Positions 31,554 to 38,050 of a DNA stretch of 41,194 bases are shown piece after piece (position 1 is the stretch's first letter; each line of letters starts with the position of its first letter). The stretch lies in the IMG/VR virus record IMGVR_UViG_3300042923_001829, positions 1 through 41,194 of that record. One strand, 5' to 3'. The DNA comes from a virus. The notes under the pieces are model-generated. The model did no database searches. It was given only the letters and a program-made list of their open reading frames with translations, and was not told the DNA's origin. The translations under genes were made by a program, and so were the position numbers.

Positions 31554-32805
31554 TCCTTTGACCCCCTCGCTTCTCAAATAGTTTTTCTGTGTAATCTTGG
31601 CGACTCTCCAAGGTCTTTAAAATATCCTGTTCGATTGATTGCTCAACGATTAAGAAATAATAAAAACATGTCTTAGATTGCCCCATCCGGTGAATACGCT
31701 TCTTGCTCTGCTCGAATAATTCCGACGATAGCGGCAAAGTAAAATATACTAGATGGTTGGCTTTTTGGAGATTTAACCCCATTGCCCCCGCCTGGTACTG
31801 TACCAATGTGACACTATCGTTTTCACTATTGTATGCTGCAAGGTCATTCACCGCACCATTAACCACGCTCACCGGTTTATGAAGTGTTTTGCATATACTT
31901 TTTATCGCGTCTAGCTCTGACGTAAAGTTGTAAAAAATAATAACCCTGTCGTTTGTGCTCTCTAATAGCTCTGTAAGTTTGTCCAGTTTATTTTCATTGT
32001 ACTGTCCGCATAGCTGCCGCAGATATAACATATATGTTAGGGTTCTGTTTCCTACCAATTCAACCCCGTCAATAGTGATTAACTTGTCTTTCTTGAACCT
32101 GTTGTATTGCTGCGTGTTCTTTACGCTCAATAGATTTATAACTTGTTCCGGCAATGTCAAAACGTCCTCGGATTTCATAAACACCGCGCCGTATTTTGCA
32201 AGCTGCCGTTTCAAGTGGTTCACATTTTTATAACCGACGATTTTTTCCATCTTAAACCCGCCTATGTCTATCATATGGGTTTTGATGTAGTTCTCATAAA
32301 ACGCCTTTTTTGTAATCGTCCAACCCAAAAGGCGGCATTGACTATATAATTCCTCATACTTTCCACCCGTGGGCGTTCCGCTTAAAAGAACAACGTTGTC
32401 GGGTTTAAGTCTTAGGACGAACTTTCCACGTTTAGAACGCTCGTTTTTTATATAGCTGCTTTCATCAAGCATTAAGGTATAGTTTTTTAATTTTAATAGT
32501 TCGGGTCTGCGCCACGCTGTTTCATAGTTCACAATGAGCACGGAACGGGGTTCTAATGGCTTCTTTTGCGGCTTGGTATAGTCTACAATGTTATAGTCAT
32601 AGAACGTTTTAAAATGCTCTTTCCAGTCCTCTATTTTGGACTTTTGACATATTAGTAAATTATACGGTGCTGCAAGATCTTTCATCTTTTCCGACCCTAC
32701 GAACGTTTTTCCAAGTCCCATGTCTAAGTAATAGGCGACACGGTTTTTATCCTTGGTTTCTTTGATTGCCGTTACCTGGTGCGGCTGCAGCTTAACTTTT
32801 GACAT
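31546..32805 (-). CDS. SNF2-type DEAD/DEAH helicase
   Basis: A 419-residue superfamily 2 helicase. Motif I is MGLGKT near residues 29-34, motif II DESS near 113-116, motif III LSGTPT near 136-141, and the helicase C part has YQAGAMGLNLQKANHLVYFT (motif V) and RIHRMGQ (motif VI). Phage SNF2-like helicases assist replication and recombination. Its own Shine-Dalgarno is weak; the start lies 14 nt inside the small membrane protein gene, suggesting coupled translation. Confidence 0.9.
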   Translation of the reverse strand: MSKVKLQPHQVTAIKETKDKNRVAYYLDMGLGKTFVGSEKMKDLAAPYNLLICQKSKIEDWKEHFKTFYDYNIVDYTKPQKKPLEPRSVLIVNYETAWRRPELLKLKNYTLMLDESSYIKNERSKRGKFVLRLKPDNVVLLSGTPTGGKYEELYSQCRLLGWTITKKAFYENYIKTHMIDIGGFKMEKIVGYKNVNHLKRQLAKYGAVFMKSEDVLTLPEQVINLLSVKNTQQYNRFKKDKLITIDGVELVGNRTLTYMLYLRQLCGQYNENKLDKLTELLESTNDRVIIFYNFTSELDAIKSICKTLHKPVSVVNGAVNDLAAYNSENDSVTLVQYQAGAMGLNLQKANHLVYFTLPLSSELFEQSKKRIHRMGQSKTCFYYFLIVEQSIEQDILKTLESRQDYTEKLFEKRGGQRSV

Positions 32806-32941
32806 ATCCTAAGTGCTGCTTAATGTCCGCTAATCCGTCCCCAAGCTCTTTGAGTAATTTATCATACTCTTTAACCTGGTTTTTCATGATTAGCCACATG
32901 GACAACATACCGACCAAATAACCCATGATATACGGAAACAT
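32792..32941 (-). CDS. Small single-span membrane protein (49 aa)
   Basis: A 49-residue frame: MFPYIMGYLVGMLSMWLIMK forms a membrane helix, then a charged helix (KEYDKLLKELGDGLADIKQH) ending in GYVKS. The ATG shares one base with the stop of the Cro-like gene (TAATG) and GGGTGGGGTG is just upstream. Possibly a small early inner-membrane protein acting on the host; function unknown. Confidence 0.65.
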   Translation of the reverse strand: MFPYIMGYLVGMLSMWLIMKNQVKEYDKLLKELGDGLADIKQHLGYVKS

Positions 32942-33168
32942 TACACCCCACCCATTAGGAAAAATATGGTCTGTGGTTCTTCAATCTTCAAAACTCTAAT
33001 CAGTCCATTTACTTCCCTTATCGTGAAATTTCCATCTTCTAATTTGCTGCGTAATGTCTTTGCTGCAATCCCTAGATAATCGGCAACCCCCTTGATGGTT
33101 AGGTCGTTTAACTTGATGTATTTCCGTATAATACACCCGCTATTCGTTGTGATTTTACATGATGTCAT
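32941..33168 (-). CDS. Cro-like helix-turn-helix regulator
   Basis: A 75-residue DNA-binding protein with a helix-turn-helix (DLTIKGVADYLGIAAKTLRS near residues 22-41). It is the first gene of the leftward early operon, divergent from the CI-like repressor, which is the Cro position. AGGGGGTTCAC precedes the ATG. Promoter at 33224-33252. Confidence 0.78.
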   Translation of the reverse strand: MTSCKITTNSGCIIRKYIKLNDLTIKGVADYLGIAAKTLRSKLEDGNFTIREVNGLIRVLKIEEPQTIFFLMGGV

Positions 33169-33223
33169 TTTGTGAACCCCCTATCATTTTATGAAGCGGC
33201 GCCTTGTTCCTCCCCACGAGATA

Positions 33224-33252
33224 ATTGTATCCTACCGCGTCACTTTTGTAAA
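33224..33252 (-). promoter_or_regulatory. Early leftward promoter (PR-like)
   Basis: On the minus strand TTTACA (33252-33247), a 17-nt spacer and TACAAT (33229-33224) lie upstream of the Cro-like gene. The -35 box lies in TGTAAACATAAG, which resembles the TGTTTATG/CATAAACA sites upstream of the second regulator at 33.8 kb. Confidence 0.65.
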
Positions 33253-33313
33253 CATAAGTTGTTAAATTGTACCTTTACACGCTTAAAATGTTTCTTTTAA
33301 CGCAACTTTTTGT

Positions 33314-33342
33314 TTGTTTTTGCCCCTAAACTGTGCTATCAT
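33314..33342 (+). promoter_or_regulatory. Repressor maintenance promoter (PRM-like)
   Basis: TTGTTT (33314-33319), 17 nt and TATCAT (33337-33342) with an extended -10 TGC precede the CI-like gene by 37 nt. It diverges from the early promoter about 85 bp away, the expected genetic switch. Confidence 0.6.
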
Positions 33343-33378
33343 ATTTATAAAGTATAAAATTAAAAGGGGCTATTATAA

Positions 33379-33741
33379 ATGAAAGACAAATCATATGAAA
33401 TTGATCAAAAGGTCTTAAATGAAAATATAAAAACGCTAAGAAAGAAGCGTGGTTTTACACTTGAAGAGTTGGGTGACAAAATCGGTGTTAGTCGCGGAAC
33501 TATTAGACGATATGAAACGGGTGAAATTGAAAACATCAGTACCACAACCATTGTGAGCCTTGCGAACGCGCTTAAAGTAACACCCGCACAGCTCGTAGGT
33601 TGGGAACATATCGGAGATACCGGAAACAATGTTGTGGACGAAATTATTTCACGCCTGGAAAAAATGGATAATGAACAACTTCAATCTATTTTGACAATGA
33701 TTGACGCCGTATCTAAAACATGGGGGGACACGTTAAAGTGA
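33379..33741 (+). CDS. CI-like XRE repressor
   Basis: A 120-residue repressor. A typical HTH_3 domain spans residues ~15-70 (LRKKRGFTLEELGDKIGVSR, then GTIRRYETGE), with a short helical C-terminus for dimerisation. There is no peptidase S24 domain, so induction would not use RecA-driven self-cleavage. AAAAGGGG precedes the ATG, the core phage type. It faces the Cro-like gene and is the likely immunity repressor. Confidence 0.82.
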   Translation: MKDKSYEIDQKVLNENIKTLRKKRGFTLEELGDKIGVSRGTIRRYETGEIENISTTTIVSLANALKVTPAQLVGWEHIGDTGNNVVDEIISRLEKMDNEQLQSILTMIDAVSKTWGDTLK

Positions 33742-33799
33742 CCCTCTTTTTTTTATCAAATTTCTCACCACTAGAGCATAACACAAAAGTAAACTGTTT

Positions 33800-33839
33800 T
33801 GTTTATGTAATTACTGCCAAGGAAAAAACTTCATAAACA
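33800..33839. promoter_or_regulatory. Inverted TGTTTATG/CATAAACA operator-like pair
   Basis: TGTTTATG (33800-33807) and CATAAACA (33832-33839) are exact inverse copies 24 bp apart, upstream of a TATAAT at 33872-33877 and the XRE gene at 33897. Likely regulator binding sites. Confidence 0.45.
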
Positions 33840-33896
33840 GCTTACATAATCAGCTAGATACAAGCAAACACTATAATTAATAAAGGAGATAAAAAG

Positions 33897-34268
33897 ATGG
33901 AGAATTGGAAAACAGCGGGTAAAAAACTTAGAGAACTACGTAAAGAAACGGGATTATCAATCTATAAAGTGGCGCGCGCGATAGGAGTATCGGGTAACTA
34001 CATAAGCCTACTAGAACGCGGTCAGCAACAACCCTCTGACGCGGTTCTGATTAGCTTATGCGATTTTTACAAGGTTGAACGAGCAGTCTTATTCGACTTA
34101 TACAATCGGGTTGAAACAACCAAACTAGATCAAATACTTGCTGATCCATCACTTAGAAAGATATTAAACCAAATGAGCACTGATAAAAAACTTTCCAGTG
34201 AAGATTTAGCAAGCATTGAAACTGAATTACAAGTCATCAAATATAGACTTGATAATAACAAGGAGTGA
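33897..34268 (+). CDS. Second XRE-type regulator
   Basis: A 123-residue protein with HTH_3 at residues ~10-65 (LRELRKETGLSIYKVARAIG, then NYISLLERG) and a helical C-terminus. AAAGGAG precedes the ATG, unlike the G-rich sites of the phage core. It is co-transcribed with the membrane protein gene that follows (the two stop/start regions are within 6 nt). It could regulate that gene, the integration module or a second immunity. Confidence 0.82.
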   Translation: MENWKTAGKKLRELRKETGLSIYKVARAIGVSGNYISLLERGQQQPSDAVLISLCDFYKVERAVLFDLYNRVETTKLDQILADPSLRKILNQMSTDKKLSSEDLASIETELQVIKYRLDNNKE

Positions 34269-34273
34269 CATCA

Positions 34274-34717
34274 TTGATTCTAACTAACAGTATTAAAACC
34301 TATGAGCGGTTTGTAGTGCATTTATTCGGTTATAAACTTGTAATACACTTAGAGGAAGTCATCTTGCTGCTTGCAGGTCTATTTCTTGGGATGTTAGTCA
34401 TGGCTCTGCTTGCGGGAAACTTTATCTATAGACTATATAAGATCGAGGATATGGGAAAAAGTAAAATTCAGCTGTTACGAACGAATCATGACGGTAAAAC
34501 AAAATATGTTGCAGCATTTAAGAGCTTTTCGGAAACGATTGAACAAATCCTATTGCTCTCATTTAGTCCGTTTTTTACTGTCAAACGTTATACACTGCGC
34601 GACGAACAACGTACCAAACGATTTTTAATTATAATGTCAATTATTGCTGCGATTGTTATATGCTTTGCAATCATATCCGTTTCAACCGTATTTGAACCTA
34701 TTCCATTAACTCCTTAA
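34274..34717 (+). CDS. Two-span membrane protein paired with XRE regulator
   Basis: About 147 residues. Membrane helices at roughly residues 26-50 (VILLLAGLFLGMLVMALLAG) and 120-140 (FLIIMSIIAAIVICFAIISV) flank a basic cytoplasmic loop. No family recognised. I choose TTG 34274 because AAGGAG lies 8 nt upstream; the GTG at 34265 overlaps that site. As part of a repressor-side operon it may be expressed in the lysogen and act in superinfection exclusion; this is inference. Confidence 0.65.
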   Translation: MILTNSIKTYERFVVHLFGYKLVIHLEEVILLLAGLFLGMLVMALLAGNFIYRLYKIEDMGKSKIQLLRTNHDGKTKYVAAFKSFSETIEQILLLSFSPFFTVKRYTLRDEQRTKRFLIIMSIIAAIVICFAIISVSTVFEPIPLTP

Positions 34718-34721
34718 TTTC

Positions 34722-34746
34722 CCCGTTATATTAACGGGTCTTTTTT
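34722..34746 (+). terminator. Intrinsic terminator of the XRE-membrane protein operon
   Basis: CCCGTTA (34722-34728) pairs with TAACGGG (34732-34738) around TAT, followed by TCTTTTTT. It closes the rightward regulator operon and faces the end of the leftward RepA-like gene. Confidence 0.8.
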
Positions 34747-34788
34747 ATCGTGAGAAATGTTGAAAATTCCTATCCCCTCTCTTAGATT

Positions 34789-35643
34789 TTACATGAATAC
34801 AATCTGATCTATTCCTGACCATTCACTTGGTTCTGTCGATAATGGTAAGCCATTATCAAAATTAAATAAGTCCTCTACGGTTTTAACTCCATTAAGTTCA
34901 AGGCTCTTTAATTCTTTTAGTGCACTTCCCCAACTCCAACCATTACGCCCCGCCTTTGTCATTGAGTTCTCAATCAGCTCCACTTCAAATCCTCTTTTAA
35001 TCAATGCGTTAATTTCTTGTTTGACTGCTACGGTTGGTTTTTTACCAAAGTTACGATTAAAACTTTTATATAGTGTATCATCAATTATAACGACTGGAAC
35101 ACTGGCTGTTCTTAGTAAAGTAATGTTATTGTTATTTATATTATTAGTATTATTATTAGTATTTATATTATTATAGGGTGCTTTTTCTGCACCTATTTCA
35201 ATTTGATTAGGTGCTTTTTCTGCACCTTTTAAGCTATGTATAACTTTTTCTGCACCTATTGAATTATCCTCTATTTGAATTTCATTACCATGGGGATTTT
35301 GGGTTTTCTGTTTTGATTTTTTAAATCGCTCTTCAACTTCATACGGCTTAAAATAAATTTTAAAAGTGCGACCAACTGCCACGCGTTCTATTAAATTAAT
35401 TGTGCCACATGATAACTTTTCAAACGCTGTTATAACTAGACGCTTTGATACATTGCATATTTGCATTATTTCTTTTTGCTCAAATATAACAAACGCCCCC
35501 TTATCGTCGGTATATTTGGGGTTCATCTGAGAAAGATTAAATCTAAATCTCAATAATGAATAGATTATCTTTTCGCTTGCTGTCAAATCTTCTCGTGCTA
35601 ATATTTCGAATGGTATAGGTAAACTTAGGGTTTCAGTAAACAT
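34789..35643 (-). CDS. RepA_N-like replication initiator with DnaD-like C-terminus
   Basis: A 284-residue initiator-like protein. Residues ~5-105 resemble RepA_N winged-helix domains (LPIPFEILAREDLTASEKII, LLRFRFNLSQMN, FEQKEIMQICNVSKRLVITA, then FKIYFKPYE). A low-complexity N-rich linker lies around 150-180 and a DnaD-like domain at ~205-265 (GFEVELIENSMTKAGRNGWS, then LKELKSLELNGVKTVEDLF). The same architecture is known from RepA_N plasmid initiators such as pSK41 RepA. ATG 35643 has AAGGAG 10 nt upstream; GTG 35652 is too close to it. Three CTTTTTCTGCACCT repeats lie inside the gene. Gene content and AAGGAG site differ from the phage core. Confidence 0.65.
   Translation of the reverse strand: MFTETLSLPIPFEILAREDLTASEKIIYSLLRFRFNLSQMNPKYTDDKGAFVIFEQKEIMQICNVSKRLVITAFEKLSCGTINLIERVAVGRTFKIYFKPYEVEERFKKSKQKTQNPHGNEIQIEDNSIGAEKVIHSLKGAEKAPNQIEIGAEKAPYNNINTNNNTNNINNNNITLLRTASVPVVIIDDTLYKSFNRNFGKKPTVAVKQEINALIKRGFEVELIENSMTKAGRNGWSWGSALKELKSLELNGVKTVEDLFNFDNGLPLSTEPSEWSGIDQIVFM
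35115..35260. repeat. In-gene iterons and AT-rich tract: candidate origin in the RepA-like gene
   Basis: Three copies of CTTTTTCTGCACCT start at 35181, 35214 and 35244 (steps of 33 and 30 bp). The first two are extended to the palindrome GGTGC-N7-GCACC. Directly to the left (about 35115-35175) lies a nearly pure AT tract coding for the Asn-rich linker. Iterons beside an AT-rich unwinding element inside the initiator gene resemble the lambda origin in gene O and RepA_N plasmid origins. Confidence 0.6.
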
Positions 35644-35679
35644 GTGGGTCACACTCCTTAGGTCTTTATTATGTTTGTC

Positions 35680-35709
35680 TTGAATATCATGCGTCCCTCA
35701 TGCTAAAAT
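35680..35709 (+). promoter_or_regulatory. Promoter of the antisense RNA over the repA-like leader
   Basis: On plus, TTGAAT (35680-35685), an 18-nt spacer and TAAAAT (35704-35709) preceded by TGC (extended -10). It points away from the RepA-like gene start, into its leader. Confidence 0.5.
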
Positions 35710-35715
35710 GTAATT

Positions 35716-35790
35716 AAGGACGTCACGAACTTAGCGGTTGGATTGTTCTTTATACCCCAAGGGTTGCCGCCCATGGGGTATTGTTTTTAT
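35716..35790 (+). ncRNA. Predicted countertranscript RNA of the RepA-like gene (~75 nt)
   Basis: No reading frame of note occurs here, but a plus-strand promoter (35680-35709) is followed by an intrinsic terminator whose stem is ATACCCCA (35752-35759) and TGGGGTAT (35774-35781), with an inner GGG/CCC, then TGTTTTT. The resulting RNA would be fully complementary to the leader of the leftward xis-repA mRNA. Antisense RNAs control Rep synthesis in RepA_N plasmids such as pSK41, so a copy-control role is a reasonable inference. Confidence 0.5.
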
Positions 35791-35834
35791 AATTAAATAT
35801 TTGTACTCTATTTAACATTCTCAAATCATTTATG

Positions 35835-36026
35835 CTATTTCTTGGCTTTTGTTTTTTTTTCTAACCAACTTTCAAAGTCCAGTCTTTTAACTCTCCAAGA
35901 TGTACCTATCCGAAAAGATGGAAAACTTTTGTCTACTTCTCCCGCAAACAGTGCATAGGTCTGACCTTGTGATGTTTGTAAAATATTTTTTACTTGTTTT
36001 ACCGTGAAACACTCTAAATTCGTCAT
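35835..36026 (-). CDS. xis: Excisionase-type HTH_17 protein
   Basis: A 63-residue winged-helix protein of the excisionase/MerR-like class (MTNLECFTVKQVKNILQTSQ, then SWRVKRLDFESWLEKK). Such proteins bend DNA to steer the integrase toward excision. It is the first gene after the leftward promoter at 36160-36188 and is followed by the antisense-controlled RepA-like gene, so excision and replication may be switched on together. Confidence 0.8.
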   Translation of the reverse strand: MTNLECFTVKQVKNILQTSQGQTYALFAGEVDKSFPSFRIGTSWRVKRLDFESWLEKKTKAKK

Positions 36027-36126
36027 TCTGTCATTATCCCCCTTATTGTCTTGTTTAAAATGTTCATATTTAAGCTTGATTGTATATATTCAACCACCAG
36101 ATGTCATTATAACCATATCTCGAATA

Positions 36127-36224
36127 TTGACAACCTACAGTTTGCAAATATTAATTCATATATTACACTATACACTTTCAGTTGTCAATTATGCTTGTAA
36201 AATATTATTTTGACAACTGACAGT
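36127..36224. promoter_or_regulatory. Three TTGACAACTGA operator copies between xis and XRE genes
   Basis: TTGACAACCTACAG at 36127-36140 (plus), TTGACAACTGAAAG at 36188-36175 (minus) and TTGACAACTGACAG at 36210-36223 (plus). The second and third copies supply the -35 boxes of two divergent promoters. The XRE protein encoded next to them is the likely binder, repressing both its own gene and xis-repA. Confidence 0.65.
36160..36188 (-). promoter_or_regulatory. Consensus promoter of the xis-repA operon
   Basis: On minus, TTGACA (36188-36183), a 17-nt spacer and TAATAT (36165-36160). The -35 box is inside an operator copy, so repression should be by direct occlusion. Confidence 0.75.
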
Positions 36225-36239
36225 ATGCTATGATAGTAT
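36210..36239 (+). promoter_or_regulatory. Promoter of the XRE-integrase operon
   Basis: On plus, TTGACA (36210-36215), an 18-nt spacer and TAGTAT (36234-36239); an alternative -10 TATGAT with TGC in front lies a few bases upstream. The -35 box is an operator copy. Confidence 0.65.
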
Positions 36240-36266
36240 GTTTTCAAAGGAGGTGATTAAAAATAT

Positions 36267-36692
36267 ATGAAAATGATTAAAAAGTATAGAGAGCAAAAAA
36301 AAATAAGTCAGAGAGAGCTAGGAAGACGTATTGGACTAAGTGGTCAATACATTGCCAAGTTAGAAAAGGACGAAAATGCTAATCCTACAAAAGAAACACT
36401 TCAAAAAATAGCCGACGAATTAGACGTTTCTGTCAGTGAATTGTTTGAAGAAGAAAAATTTGCCGAGGATATACAAAAATCAGTGATATATGATTTTCTA
36501 AAGTCGATAGGCTATGTTGTAACAGATTGTACGACTGACGAAACAAATCCTATAATACAAATATCAAAAGAGACTTCCAAGAAAAAGACAAATCTGTCCT
36601 CTACATTTAAGGGGAATGATATTCTAAATTTAGAAAATGACATTTTAAGTTACATTGAATATCTAGTTTACAGACACTCGAGAAGGGACTAA
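36267..36692 (+). CDS. XRE repressor of the integration module
   Basis: A 141-residue protein with HTH_3 at residues ~5-60 (REQKKISQRELGRRIGLSGQ, then YIAKLEKDE) and a ~75-residue C-terminal part of unknown fold. AAAGGAGGTGA precedes the ATG. The gene is 7 nt from the integrase gene and divergent from xis. It probably keeps excision and RepA expression off in the integrated state. Confidence 0.82.
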   Translation: MKMIKKYREQKKISQRELGRRIGLSGQYIAKLEKDENANPTKETLQKIADELDVSVSELFEEEKFAEDIQKSVIYDFLKSIGYVVTDCTTDETNPIIQISKETSKKKTNLSSTFKGNDILNLENDILSYIEYLVYRHSRRD

Positions 36693-36699
36693 TAAGAGA

Positions 36700-37836
36700 A
36701 TGGCTACAATATACAAGAAGAAAAGGAAAAACAAAGACGGGACAGAATCTATTTCATGGTATGGAGAGGTAACAATAAATTATAAGAAAAAATCGTTTTC
36801 GGCTAAAACCAAAAAAGAGGTTGCCGAAAAAATAAGAGCCTATGAAACTGATATGAATATCTATGGTAATACGTTAGAAACTACCCCAATATCATTAACA
36901 GAATGGACAGAAAAATATATGTTTTCAAGTGTTCTTCCCTTGGTTTCTTCTAGCACTTTTGACCGATACAAAGGGATTTTTGACAATTATATAATCGGTT
37001 CAGAACTAGGCAACATGTACATTAAAAATATTCGTCAAATCCATGTGCAAGATTATTTTAATGCACTTACTGCGTTATCAACTGGAAGTATGAATAAAAT
37101 AAAATTTTTACTTAACGGCTCTTTTAAAAGCGCTATTAAAAACAATCTAATACGCATAAACCCTTTGGATGGGTTCAAACTCCCATCAAGCCAAAAAGAT
37201 GAAAAAACAATTGAAGTCTTTACACTTGATGAACAAAAAGAGTATATATTAGCACTTGGAACTGAAAAATATGGATTTCTATTTTATCTGACACTATATA
37301 CTGGCATGCGTCTTGGTGAGGTGATCGGCTTAAAATGGGACTATGTGAATTTTGAAAATGGTGTTATAGTAATTATTGAAACACTTAAACGAAGTAAAGT
37401 ATACAACGCCAAGGGAGAATATGAGGTTAAGAATGTAACAAAATCTCCAAAGAGCAACAAGGGCAAACGAGAAATACCCGTTCCAAGTTTTTTACTGTCT
37501 AAACTTAAAGAACTTGAAGAAGCTGCAACAAGTGAGTATGTTTTTGCAACTTCAAACGGTACTCCATTAAGTGCTACTAATATAAGAAAGTACCATTTAA
37601 GGGCATGCAAAAAAGCTAACGTCAAGACGATTTCGTTCCATGCCCTTAGACATACATATGCAACACGCTTACTAGAAGCGGGGGAACATATTAAGACAGT
37701 TCAAGAACTATTAGGACATGCAGACATTAGCACAACACTAAATATCTATACCCATGTTCTTCACGAAACAAAAAAGAGCGCTGCTGATAAGCTTAATGCG
37801 CTTCATAATACCATGTTTAAAGATGAAAAAAACTAA
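36700..37836 (+). CDS. int: Tyrosine recombinase integrase
   Basis: A 378-residue phage/ICE-type integrase. It has an N-terminal arm-binding domain (residues ~1-55), a core-binding SAM-like domain (~65-155) and the catalytic domain. Catalytic residues: R204 (TGMRLGE), K256 in the beta-hairpin, H314 and R317 (HALRH), H340 (LLGH) and nucleophile Y350 (NIYTH). It recombines attP with the 3' end of tRNA-Thr, part of which lies 82 bp downstream. No obvious Shine-Dalgarno beyond a weak AAGGG/GAGAA; it is likely coupled to the XRE gene. Confidence 0.95.
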   Translation: MATIYKKKRKNKDGTESISWYGEVTINYKKKSFSAKTKKEVAEKIRAYETDMNIYGNTLETTPISLTEWTEKYMFSSVLPLVSSSTFDRYKGIFDNYIIGSELGNMYIKNIRQIHVQDYFNALTALSTGSMNKIKFLLNGSFKSAIKNNLIRINPLDGFKLPSSQKDEKTIEVFTLDEQKEYILALGTEKYGFLFYLTLYTGMRLGEVIGLKWDYVNFENGVIVIIETLKRSKVYNAKGEYEVKNVTKSPKSNKGKREIPVPSFLLSKLKELEEAATSEYVFATSNGTPLSATNIRKYHLRACKKANVKTISFHALRHTYATRLLEAGEHIKTVQELLGHADISTTLNIYTHVLHETKKSAADKLNALHNTMFKDEKN

Positions 37837-37918
37837 CTACCGTCCATTTACCGTCATTTTTTTTAATAACTTCTTGTATTCATTGATATTCAAAGCCTTA
37901 TTCTCTACCGACTCTTGT

Positions 37919-37961
37919 CTTGGTAAGGCGGAGGTCGGCGGTTCAAGTCCGCTCGGGAGCT
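37919..37961 (+). other. Attachment site: 3' half of tRNA-Thr(GGT)
   Basis: The stretch forms the 3' half of a tRNA: anticodon loop TTGGTAA (anticodon GGT at 37922-37924), stem GGCGG, variable loop, T-arm GGCGG-TTCAAGT-CCGCT and acceptor CGGGAGC plus T. The sequence to the left does not give a 5' half (no GCTCCCG, D-arm or CCGCC strand). So this is the displaced end left by integration, and the intact tRNA-Thr should lie at the other end of the prophage, left of the window. Confidence 0.85.
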
Positions 37962-37990
37962 TGCTTGAAAACATTGTATTATAAAAGAAA

Positions 37991-38020
37991 AAGGGCACTT
38001 TTAGGTGCCCTTTTTCTTTT
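37991..38020. terminator. Bidirectional terminator after the tRNA fragment
   Basis: AAGGGCAC (37991-37998) pairs with GTGCCCTT (38005-38012) around a 6-nt loop, followed by TTTTTCTTTT; the A-rich left side gives a T run on the other strand. It is probably the original terminator of the tRNA-Thr transcript and also serves the leftward gene at 38051. Confidence 0.85.
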
Positions 38021-38050
38021 ATAACCGTTTAATAGTTAGTAGTATTTTTA

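Noticed and set aside
37754-37984. Plus-strand frame overlapping the integrase end and the tRNA fragment
   Set aside because: It runs out of frame through the integrase 3' end and the tRNA fragment; chance frame.
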